Source of the DNA: Pseudoxanthomonas suwonensis 11-1
GTDB lineage: Bacteria; Pseudomonadota; Gammaproteobacteria; Xanthomonadales; Xanthomonadaceae
DNA: 64,000 nucleotides
NCBI RefSeq assembly: GCF_000185965.1
Contig: NC_014924.1
Location: 1,364,001-1,428,000, forward strand
Reading direction: 5' to 3'
The first letter of the stretch is position 1. Every line of letters starts with the position of its first letter. Shown one piece after another: positions 55,175 to 64,000 of this stretch. Below the pieces are notes generated by a model. It saw only the letters and a list, made by a program, of their open reading frames with translations, ran no database searches and had not been told where the DNA came from. The position numbers and the translations under genes were made by a program.

Positions 55175-56047
55175 TCAGGCGGCGGCTACTTCCGACAGCG
55201 GCTCGATGCGCACCGGCTGGCCATCGACCAGCAATGGCGACTCCGCCAGCTCCAGCGGCAGCACTGCCAGCGCCCAGCGCGGCGCCTTGCCGGCGACCGC
55301 GACCACGGTACCCATGGCGCGCTCGTCCTGGACCACCTCGCTGCCGGGCGCGACCGCGTCGGCAACCTGCAGCAGCGCCAGCTGGCGCTTGGCCTTCCCG
55401 AGGAAATGGGTCCTGGCCACGATTTCCTGGCCCGGGTAGCAGCCCTTGCTGACGCTGTAGGCCTGCAGCCGCTCCAGGCCCAGCTGCTGCGGGGTCCACT
55501 GCTCGACCTGGGCTTCGCCCAGGCGCGGGATGCCGGCGCGCAGGTCGGCCACGTTCCAGGCCGCCAGAGCGGCGGTGGATTCCACCGCGGGCGCGCCGCC
55601 CAGGCGCAGCGTGCGTCCCGGGCTGATGGCAAGGCGCAAGCCCTCGTCCGAATCTTCCGTGCCGACAAGGACCCGGTTACCTGCCTCCAGCGATGCGAAC
55701 GCGCCGGCAATGGACAGTTCCGCCAGTGGTGTGAGCGTTACCTTGCGACGGAACACGAACTTCCGCAGGGTATCGCCGACCAACGTCGCATTTGCATCCG
55801 GCAGCACCAGCCTCAAGCTCTGCGCGCCGGTGCGCAGCAGTGCGAACAGGGCTATGACTCGGCCCTTCGGGTTGAGCCAGGTGCTCCACTGCCAGCTGCC
55901 GATCTCGAGCGCCTTCACGTCGCTGGCGAACTGGGCATGCGCGAACTCGACGGCGTCGGGGCCCTCGAGCGCGAGCACCGTCCATCCGGGAAGGGCGAAA
56001 AACTCCCCGTGATTCAAGGTGCTTGGAAGGGGCTGGTTGTCAGTCAC
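55175..56047 (-). CDS. ygfZ: tRNA-modifying/folate-binding protein YgfZ
   Basis: The 290-residue protein is a GcvT-like folate-binding protein involved in iron-sulfur protein maturation. The diagnostic motif KGCYPGQEIVARTHFLGKAKRQL (about residues 200-222) carries the conserved cysteine, and the N-terminus begins with GEFFALPGWTVLALEGPDAVEFAHAQFASD. It faces away from the adjacent sdh operon, which needs iron-sulfur assembly; the juxtaposition is plausible but not proof of linked function. Confidence 0.92.
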   Translation of the reverse strand: MTDNQPLPSTLNHGEFFALPGWTVLALEGPDAVEFAHAQFASDVKALEIGSWQWSTWLNPKGRVIALFALLRTGAQSLRLVLPDANATLVGDTLRKFVFRRKVTLTPLAELSIAGAFASLEAGNRVLVGTEDSDEGLRLAISPGRTLRLGGAPAVESTAALAAWNVADLRAGIPRLGEAQVEQWTPQQLGLERLQAYSVSKGCYPGQEIVARTHFLGKAKRQLALLQVADAVAPGSEVVQDERAMGTVVAVAGKAPRWALAVLPLELAESPLLVDGQPVRIEPLSEVAAA

Positions 56048-56088
56048 GTTAACCCCGGCTTAAACTTTTGTGCATTGCAAGGACTCCC

Positions 56089-56259
56089 ATGATAGGTCAA
56101 ACCCCCGAGGTTCCAGAGCACGAGGACGCGCCGGAAGGCGTGCCATCGCTGGAGCAGGACGCCGGCAAGCCGACGCCGCGCGAGATCGGCGGGCGCGAGG
56201 GTCCGGAGCCGACCCGCTACGGGGACTGGGAAAAGAACGGACGCTGCATCGATTTCTGA
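56089..56259 (+). CDS. Succinate dehydrogenase assembly factor 4 (DUF1674)
   Basis: The 56-residue protein ends REIGGREGPEPTRYGDWEKNGRCIDF, the strongly conserved DUF1674/SDHAF4 signature. Such proteins help assemble flavinated SdhA. The rest is acidic and probably disordered. ATG 56089 has an AAGGA site; a TTG start 7 codons earlier is possible. It precedes sdhC by 65 nt and may share the sdh transcript. Confidence 0.85.
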   Translation: MIGQTPEVPEHEDAPEGVPSLEQDAGKPTPREIGGREGPEPTRYGDWEKNGRCIDF

Positions 56260-56324
56260 GTCGATTGCAGCGTCCCTGAGCCACGTGGGCACACGCCCGC
56301 ACAGCCGAGACTAAGAGCCAGCGA

Positions 56325-56717
56325 ATGAGCAGCCGCGAACGCCCCCTGTCACCCCACCTGCAGGTGTACCGCTGGCAGGTCCAGATGGTGACCTCGATCC
56401 TGCACCGCGCCACGGGCATCGTGCTCGCCGGCGGTGCCCTGGTCCTCGCCGGCGGCCTGCTGGCATTGATGGTCGGCCCCGAGAGCTGGGCCTGCTTCAC
56501 CGGCCACGCCGGCGCCTGGTACGGCAAGGTCTTCCTGCTCGGCTGGACCTGGGCCTTTGCCTACCACCTGTGCAACGGCATCCGCCACGTCGCTCAGGAC
56601 TTCGCCCACGGCTACGCCATCCCGGATTTCGTCCGCAACAGCTGGCTGTCCATCGCCGGCAGCCTGGTGATCACCGCGATCGTGTGGGCCCTTGCGCTGA
56701 ACGGAGGTGCCGCGTGA
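56325..56717 (+). CDS. sdhC: Succinate dehydrogenase cytochrome b556 subunit
   Basis: The 130-residue membrane anchor opens RERPLSPHLQVYRWQVQMVTSILHRATGIVL, and the histidine in AYHLCNGIRHVAQDF is the usual heme ligand. Three hydrophobic helices are visible. It anchors the SdhAB catalytic subunits and helps bind quinone. It overlaps sdhD (GTGA). Confidence 0.95.
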   Translation: MSSRERPLSPHLQVYRWQVQMVTSILHRATGIVLAGGALVLAGGLLALMVGPESWACFTGHAGAWYGKVFLLGWTWAFAYHLCNGIRHVAQDFAHGYAIPDFVRNSWLSIAGSLVITAIVWALALNGGAA

Positions 56718-57097
56718 GCCGTTACCGTACCCCCCTGAAGAACGTGCGCGGCCTTGGCACCGCCAAGACCGGCACCGACCACTTCGTCCACCAGCGCCTG
56801 ACCGCCACCGCGCTGGTCTTCCTGTCGCTGTGGTTCGTCTACTTCGTCCTCGGCCTGGTCGGCAGCGACTACATGGCCGCCACCGACGCCGTGTCCAAGC
56901 CGTGGAACGCCGTGCTGCTGGTCGGCTTCCTGGTCGCCATGTTCTGGCACGCCCAGCTGGGCCTGCAAGTGGTCCTCGAGGACTACGTCCACAACTCGCT
57001 GGTCGCCCTGGCGCTCCAGGTCAGCGTGAAGTTCATCGCGGTGCTTGGCGCGATCGTCAGCATCTTCGCCGTCGCCCGCATCGCGCTGGCCGGCTGA
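56714..57097 (+). CDS. sdhD: Succinate dehydrogenase membrane anchor subunit
   Basis: The 127-residue membrane subunit has the family start [30 protein letters not shown] and a second conserved histidine in [18 protein letters not shown]. Three helices are present. The GTG start overlaps the sdhC stop. With SdhC it forms the quinone and heme site. Confidence 0.94.
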   Translation: MSRYRTPLKNVRGLGTAKTGTDHFVHQRLTATALVFLSLWFVYFVLGLVGSDYMAATDAVSKPWNAVLLVGFLVAMFWHAQLGLQVVLEDYVHNSLVALALQVSVKFIAVLGAIVSIFAVARIALAG

Positions 57098-57119
57098 GCG
57101 CGCAAAGGAAACAGACTCG

Positions 57120-58913
57120 ATGTCCGCCTACAAGATCACCGAACACAAGTACGACATGGTCGTCGTCGGCGCCGGTGGCGCCGGCCTGCGCGCCACCTTC
57201 GGCCTGGCCCAGAAGGGCCTGCAGACGGTGTGCCTGACCAAGGTCTTCCCGACCCGTTCCCACACCGTGGCGGCGCAGGGCGGCATCTCCGCCGCGCTGG
57301 CCAACATGGGCGAGGACGACTGGCGCTACCACTTCTACGACACCATCAAGGGGTCGGACTGGCTGGGCGACCAGGACGCCATCGAGTACATGTGCCGCGA
57401 GGCCATCCCGGCCATCATCGAGCTGGAGCACTACGGCGTGCCGTTCTCCCGCACCGAGGACGGCAAGATCTACCAGCGCCCGTTCGGCGGCATGACCACC
57501 CGCTACGGCGAAGGCCCGTCGGCGCAGCGCACCTGCGCGGCCGCCGACCGCACCGGCCACGCCATCCTGCACACCCTGTACCAGCAGTCGCTGGCGCACA
57601 ACGCCCGCTTCATGATCGAGTACTTCGCGCTCGACCTGATCATGGACGAGGAGGGCGTGTGCCGCGGCGTGCTGGCGCTGGACATGGCCGAGGGCACCCT
57701 GCACCTGTTCCGCGCCCACGGCGTGGTGCTGGCCACCGGCGGCTACGGCCGCGCCTACTTCAGCGCGACCTCCGCGCACACCTGCACCGGCGACGGCGGC
57801 GGCCTCGTGGCCCGTGCCGGCCTGCCGCTGCAGGACATGGAGTTCGTGCAGTTCCACCCGACCGGCATCTACGGCGCCGGCTGCCTGATCACCGAGGGCG
57901 TCCGCGGCGAAGGCGGCATCCTGCGCAACTCCAACGGCGAGCGCTTCATGGAGCGCTACGCCCCGCACTACAAGGACCTGGCCTCGCGCGACGTGGTCAG
58001 CCGTTCGATGACCATCGAGATCCGCGAAGGCCGCGGCGTCGGCGAGCACAAGGACCACATCCTGCTCGACCTGACCCACCTGGGCCCGGGCGTGATCGAC
58101 GAGAAGCTGCCGGGCATCGCCGAGAGCGCCCGCATCTTCGCCGGCGTCGACGTGCACAAGCAGCCGATCCCGGTGATCCCGACCGTCCACTACAATATGG
58201 GCGGCATCCCGACCAACTACCACGGCGAAGTCGTGCGCAAGGTCGGCGACAACCCCGATGCGGTGGTCCCGGGCCTGTACGCGATCGGCGAGGCCGCCTG
58301 CGTGTCGGTGCACGGCGCCAACCGCCTGGGTTCCAACTCGTTGCTGGACTTGGTCGTGTTCGGTCGCGCTGTGGCCAACCGCTGCGCCGAGACCATCAAG
58401 AAGAACGCCCCGCACAAGCCGCTGGCCTCCGATGCCTGCGACAAGGCCCTGTCGCAGCTGGACAAGCTGCGCAACGCCAACGGCGACACCCCGACCGCGG
58501 TCATCCGCGACCGGATGCAGCGCACCATGCAGGCCGACGCCGCGGTGTTCCGCACCAGCAAGACCCTGCAGGAAGGCTGCGAGAAGATGTCGCAGATCTT
58601 CGACAGCTTCCAGGACGTGAAGGTCTCCGACCGCTCGCTGGTCTGGAACTCCGACCTGATCGAGACCTACGAGCTGCATAACCTGCTGCTCAACGCCGTC
58701 GCCACCATCAACTCGGCCGAGCAGCGCAAGGAAAGCCGCGGCGCCCACGCGCACGAGGACTACCCGGATCGCGACGACGCCAACTGGCAGAAGCACACCC
58801 TGGTGACCGTGGACGCGGAAACCGGCAAGACCAGCTTCGACTACCGTCCGGTGCACATGTACACCCTGAGCAAGGATGTGGATGTGGTGCCGCCCAAGCC
58901 ACGCGTGTACTGA
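57120..58913 (+). CDS. sdhA: Succinate dehydrogenase flavoprotein subunit
   Basis: The 597-residue catalytic subunit oxidises succinate to fumarate. The dinucleotide-binding [20 protein letters not shown] is followed by [14 protein letters not shown], whose histidine carries the covalent [25 protein letters not shown] and the [18 protein letters not shown] segment are present. Start 57120 is at the family start, with GGAAACAG as a weak ribosome site. It lies between the membrane anchors and sdhB. Confidence 0.97.
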   Translation: MSAYKITEHKYDMVVVGAGGAGLRATFGLAQKGLQTVCLTKVFPTRSHTVAAQGGISAALANMGEDDWRYHFYDTIKGSDWLGDQDAIEYMCREAIPAIIELEHYGVPFSRTEDGKIYQRPFGGMTTRYGEGPSAQRTCAAADRTGHAILHTLYQQSLAHNARFMIEYFALDLIMDEEGVCRGVLALDMAEGTLHLFRAHGVVLATGGYGRAYFSATSAHTCTGDGGGLVARAGLPLQDMEFVQFHPTGIYGAGCLITEGVRGEGGILRNSNGERFMERYAPHYKDLASRDVVSRSMTIEIREGRGVGEHKDHILLDLTHLGPGVIDEKLPGIAESARIFAGVDVHKQPIPVIPTVHYNMGGIPTNYHGEVVRKVGDNPDAVVPGLYAIGEAACVSVHGANRLGSNSLLDLVVFGRAVANRCAETIKKNAPHKPLASDACDKALSQLDKLRNANGDTPTAVIRDRMQRTMQADAAVFRTSKTLQEGCEKMSQIFDSFQDVKVSDRSLVWNSDLIETYELHNLLLNAVATINSAEQRKESRGAHAHEDYPDRDDANWQKHTLVTVDAETGKTSFDYRPVHMYTLSKDVDVVPPKPRVY

Positions 58914-58935
58914 GCCAGGGCGAGAGAAAGACAAA

Positions 58936-59721
58936 ATGGCAGAGTTCGCACTCCCCAAGAATTCCCGCATCACCAAGGGCAAGCACTTCCCCGCGCCGGC
59001 CGGCGCGAAGAACGTGCGCACCTTCAAGGTATACCGCTGGAGCCCTGACGACGGCGCCAACCCGCGCACCGACACCTACGAGCTCGACCTCGACAAGTGC
59101 GGCCCGATGGTCCTGGACGCGCTGATCAAGATCAAGAACGAGGTTGACCCGACCCTGACCTTCCGGCGCTCCTGCCGCGAGGGCATCTGCGGTTCGTGCG
59201 CGATGAACATCGACGGCACGAACACCCTGGCCTGCACCCGCGCCATCGCGGACTGCCAGAAGGCCGAGGTGCCGATCTACCCGCTGCCGCACATGAGCGT
59301 GGTCAAGGACCTGGTCCCGGACCTGACCCACTTCTACGCGCAGTACGCCTCGATCAAGCCGTGGATCCGCACCCAGACCCCGGCTCCGCCGGACCGCGAG
59401 CGCCTGCAGTCCCCCGAGGACCGCAAGAAGCTGGACGGCCTGTACGAGTGCATCCTGTGCGCCTGCTGCTCGACCAGCTGCCCGAGCTACTGGTGGAACG
59501 GCGAGCGTTACCTGGGCCCGGCGATCCTGCTGCAGGCCTACCGCTGGATCATCGACTCGCGCGACGAGGACACCGGCGCCCGCCTGGACGACCTCGAGGA
59601 TCCCTTCAAGCTGTACCGCTGCCACACCATCATGAACTGCGCGCGCACCTGCCCGAAGGGCCTGAACCCGGCCCTGGCGATCGCGGAGATCAAGAAGCTG
59701 ATGATGGCGCGCCGCGCCTGA
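58936..59721 (+). CDS. sdhB: Succinate dehydrogenase iron-sulfur subunit
   Basis: The 261-residue subunit carries three iron-sulfur clusters: [12 protein letters not shown] for [2Fe-2S], [17 protein letters not shown] and [17 protein letters not shown] for the [4Fe-4S] and [3Fe-4S] centres. It passes electrons from SdhA to quinone. It is the last gene of the operon and is followed 25 nt later by a strong terminator. Confidence 0.97.
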   Translation: MAEFALPKNSRITKGKHFPAPAGAKNVRTFKVYRWSPDDGANPRTDTYELDLDKCGPMVLDALIKIKNEVDPTLTFRRSCREGICGSCAMNIDGTNTLACTRAIADCQKAEVPIYPLPHMSVVKDLVPDLTHFYAQYASIKPWIRTQTPAPPDRERLQSPEDRKKLDGLYECILCACCSTSCPSYWWNGERYLGPAILLQAYRWIIDSRDEDTGARLDDLEDPFKLYRCHTIMNCARTCPKGLNPALAIAEIKKLMMARRA

Positions 59722-59746
59722 CCGCTCCGGTCAGCAGCAACACGGG

Positions 59747-59774
59747 AAGCCCGGCCAATGGCCGGGCTTTTTCG
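59747..59774 (+). terminator. Terminator of the sdh operon
   Basis: AAGCCCGGCC pairs perfectly with GGCCGGGCTT (10 bp) around AAT and is followed by TTT and TTCGTT. It lies 25 nt after the sdhB stop. It is one of the strongest intrinsic terminators in the window. Confidence 0.92.
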
Positions 59775-59802
59775 TTATGCCGGCGCGTTCGTGTGCTGGC
59801 CG

Positions 59803-60015
59803 TCATGCAAGTGGGGTAGGGCATCGCCGGCCAGGCCTGTAGCAGGCGCGGTTCGCCACGCAGCCCGCCCAGCACCCGCGGTAGCCCTCGGCCACCTCGC
59901 GGTAGGCGCCGCGTCCCAGTTCGACGAAGCAGTCCACGCTCGCGCGCGCATCTGCCAGGACAGGGTCGGCTCTCAATCCACCCTCGTCCTCTCGCCACGC
60001 GGTACGGGGCAACAT
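59803..60015 (-). CDS. Hypothetical gene or gene remnant
   Basis: The 70-residue frame is coding-like in its middle, with strong G/C in third positions, and encodes DCFVELGRGAYREVAEGYRGCWAGCVANRACYRPGRRC, a cysteine-rich segment. No family is recognised. It sits in a gene-poor 800-nt stretch between the sdh terminator and the rRNA promoters, and may be a decayed remnant of a longer gene. The start is uncertain. Confidence 0.35.
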   Translation of the reverse strand: MLPRTAWREDEGGLRADPVLADARASVDCFVELGRGAYREVAEGYRGCWAGCVANRACYRPGRRCPTPLA

Positions 60016-60600
60016 CGCCTACTTCATCTGGGAGGAGGGCGTGCTTACGCGGGCCGGTATCCGGGGTGACGTACCGCGGACCTCTGGCTTCCCCTTCCTT
60101 CGGCTGCCAGGGCGCTGGCACTGCCACGCCTCGTGCAACACGCAGGAAGCCGGGACCCTCCGGACTGGAGGCTCACTCCGTTGGATAAAGCCTGTTGAGG
60201 CCGCCAGCCACAGCCACAGCGATGCAGGGCCAGCGTGGCTTTGGTGATTGCATCGAGTGGCCAGGCGTCCGTGTGCGCATAGGTGTGCTGCTCCGGAAGG
60301 GCGTGACGCGGCTGGCTGCTTCCGCACTGTTCCGGCCGCGGGCGTATTTAAGGCGTAGAAGGCTGCTACCCGGCAGCGGAAGCACGGAGCGCGTTTCCGG
60401 GCTCGGCCGGTGCTTTCACCAGCGGCCCGCCACGTGTGAAATCGCTGGAGAGACTGCTACATCTACGTCTGCGGACGAGTAGTGCTGCGACGCGAAAAAT
60501 TTTTCGCGAAACCCCTTCCCAAAAATTTCCGACCGGCGCACAATGCGCGCCCTCCCGACGACTCACCGAGTTGTTCGAGGGGTCCGGAAACGGAGTCGCT
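60016..60600. other. Gene-free upstream region of the rRNA operon
   Basis: No convincing gene is present. Short frames here are of low complexity. A perfect 18-bp palindrome with an AT core, CGCGAAAAATTTTTCGCG, lies at 60491-60508, and an AT-rich stretch follows, which may belong to upstream control of the rRNA promoters. Confidence 0.5.
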
Positions 60601-60614
60601 TCTTCACGAAGTAC

Positions 60615-60642
60615 TTGCGGTTTTACGGAAGTCGCCTATACT
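60615..60642 (+). promoter_or_regulatory. rRNA promoter 1
   Basis: TTGCGG and TATACT are separated by 16 bp. Downstream GGGCGGCTCGCTCACC matches the GCGGCTC element after the other two rRNA promoters. Its -10 hexamer is the closest to consensus of the three. Confidence 0.7.
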
Positions 60643-60712
60643 GGGCGGCTCGCTCACCAGGAACGCTTCGGCGCTCCGGTGAGGGGTTCGAAAACTTCCT
60701 CTTAACGAGGTG

Positions 60713-60741
60713 TTGACGAAGCCGAAACGAGCTGCCAGAAT
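60713..60741 (+). promoter_or_regulatory. rRNA promoter 2
   Basis: TTGACG and CAGAAT are separated by 17 bp, followed by GTGCGGCTCACC. The surrounding ~70 nt, from TTCGAAAACTTCCTC on, are repeated around promoter 3 at a 101-bp period. Confidence 0.75.
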
Positions 60742-60813
60742 GTGCGGCTCACCTCGCTGAAGCGGCCTTGGCCACGAAGCGAGGCGGTTCGAAAACTTCC
60801 TCCTCACGAGGGG

Positions 60814-60842
60814 TTGACGAAACGAAAACGAGCTGCCAGAAT
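60814..60842 (+). promoter_or_regulatory. rRNA promoter 3
   Basis: TTGACG and CAGAAT are separated by 17 bp, as in promoter 2, followed by GAGCGGCTCACC. It is the promoter nearest to the 16S gene, about 230 nt upstream. Confidence 0.75.
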
Positions 60843-60903
60843 GAGCGGCTCACCTCGACGGAAACGTCGGGACACGGAGGAAGGCGCTGAGGCCGACTCC
60901 GAG

Positions 60904-60916
60904 GCTCTTTGAGAAT
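60904..60916 (+). promoter_or_regulatory. Possible boxA antitermination site, leader
   Basis: GCTCTTTGAGAAT resembles the rRNA boxA consensus and lies in the transcribed leader after promoter 3. BoxA recruits Nus factors for antitermination of rRNA transcripts. The match is partial. Confidence 0.4.
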
Positions 60917-61070
60917 GTGCGCAGGAAATTTGTGCGGACGCCTGCAGGAAGGATGACTGTCCATCTTGCAGACGTTTTAACAGCAACAAGTCAATTGCTT
61001 TAAGCAAGCGATTCGTAGCTGGGTAGGACTTCTGCAGCTAAAAGCTTTATGCCTTAGGGCATTGCAGTTT

Positions 61071-62615
<1,545 letters not shown>

Positions 62616-62709
62616 GAGCAAGACAGCATCGTCCTGTCGGGCGTCCTCACAAGTTTCCTGCATTCAGAGTTCCTGGTCAGCCATCGGGCGGCTAGGCGAG
62701 TCCCTTCAA

Positions 62710-62785
62710 GGGGCCTTAGCTCAGCTGGGAGAGCACCTGCTTTGCAAGCAGGGGGTCGTCGGTTCGATCCCGACAGGCTCCACCA
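62710..62785 (+). tRNA. tRNA-Ala (anticodon TGC)
   Basis: The 16S-23S spacer holds this complete tRNA. The acceptor stem is GGGGCCT/AGGCTCC, the anticodon loop TTTGCAA gives TGC, and CCA is encoded at the 3' end (62783-62785). Confidence 0.97.
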
Positions 62786-62803
62786 AATGAGTAATCGATC
62801 TTT

Positions 62804-62880
<77 letters not shown>

Positions 62881-62937
62881 CTCTGGATGTTAGAGCGCAC
62901 ATCTTGATATACGCATCGGGCGTTGAGGCCTGGTACG

Positions 62938-62950
62938 TGTTCTTTTAAAA
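62938..62950 (+). promoter_or_regulatory. Spacer boxA
   Basis: TGTTCTTTTAAAA before the 23S gene resembles the rRNA boxA antitermination site. It is in the usual place between tRNA-Ile and 23S. Confidence 0.5.
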
Positions 62951-63102
62951 CTTGTGATGTAGCGAGCGTTTGAGATGACTATCTCGACGTGTCGTTGAGG
63001 CTAAGGCGGGGACGAAAGTCCCTGAAAATTGAGTCGTTGCAATTCGCGTCCGGGATTTGTACCCCCGGGCACAGGCGACCCCGAGGCGACTTGGGGTTAT
63101 AT

Positions 63103-64000
<898 letters not shown>

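Noticed and set aside
61000-61070. Possible extra tRNA or small RNA in the 16S leader
   Set aside because: The sequence is a normal rRNA leader with stems but no cloverleaf.

Overview
The window comes from a high-GC gammaproteobacterium of the Xanthomonadaceae/Lysobacteraceae, most like Pseudoxanthomonas or a close relative. This is a judgement from the 16S sequence, a bifunctional ThrA (aspartokinase fused to homoserine dehydrogenase), the class III PHA synthase pair, the LacI/TonB-receptor sugar locus and the typical intergenic hairpin repeats; no database search was possible. It is ordinary chromosome with core metabolism and no prophage, CRISPR array or insertion sequence.

Layout. 1-5.2 kb: a DUF4190 fragment, a metallophosphoesterase, an ALDH7-type aldehyde dehydrogenase, tRNA-Arg(CCT), then small uncharacterised envelope proteins, one of them a frameshifted lipoprotein. 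5.2-11.8 kb: a cold-shock/DUF1294 protein, then the threonine operon thrA-thrB-thrC preceded by a Thr/Ile-rich leader peptide and hairpin, then a NUDIX hydrolase. 11.8-12.05 kb: a 126-bp tandem repeat with four perfect DnaA boxes. 12.2-16.3 kb: 3-hydroxybutyrate dehydrogenase, phosphatidylserine synthase and phaE-phaC (polyhydroxyalkanoate). 16.3-18.4 kb: small proteins and tRNA-Leu(CAA). 18.5-20.3 kb: cysteine dioxygenase and a MetX-type acyltransferase. 20.4-27.4 kb: the complete cytochrome c maturation cluster ccmABCDEFGHI. 27.6-30.8 kb: DUF3293, methionine aminotransferase plus omega-amidase (methionine salvage) and a secreted protein. 31.3-34.6 kb: rluB, scpB, scpA. 

35.3-55.2 kb is one carbohydrate module. 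A LacI regulator with a canonical operator, a TonB-dependent receptor, a periplasmic glycoamylase-domain (PF10091/GH144-like) lipoprotein, a sugar ABC transporter (binding protein and two permeases) and a large multidomain six-hairpin glycosidase run on the plus strand. They meet a convergent zwf-glk-pgl-edd-eda set encoding glucose phosphorylation and the Entner-Doudoroff pathway. The transporter's likely ATPase lies beyond zwf, divergently transcribed. Together they would take glucan from the medium to pyruvate and glyceraldehyde-3-phosphate.

55.2-59.8 kb: ygfZ, then the succinate dehydrogenase assembly factor sdhAF4 with sdhC-D-A-B and a strong terminator. 59.8-64 kb: an rRNA operon with three tandem promoters, boxA sequences, 16S rRNA, tRNA-Ala(TGC), tRNA-Ile(GAT) and the first ~900 nt of 23S rRNA, which runs off the right edge.
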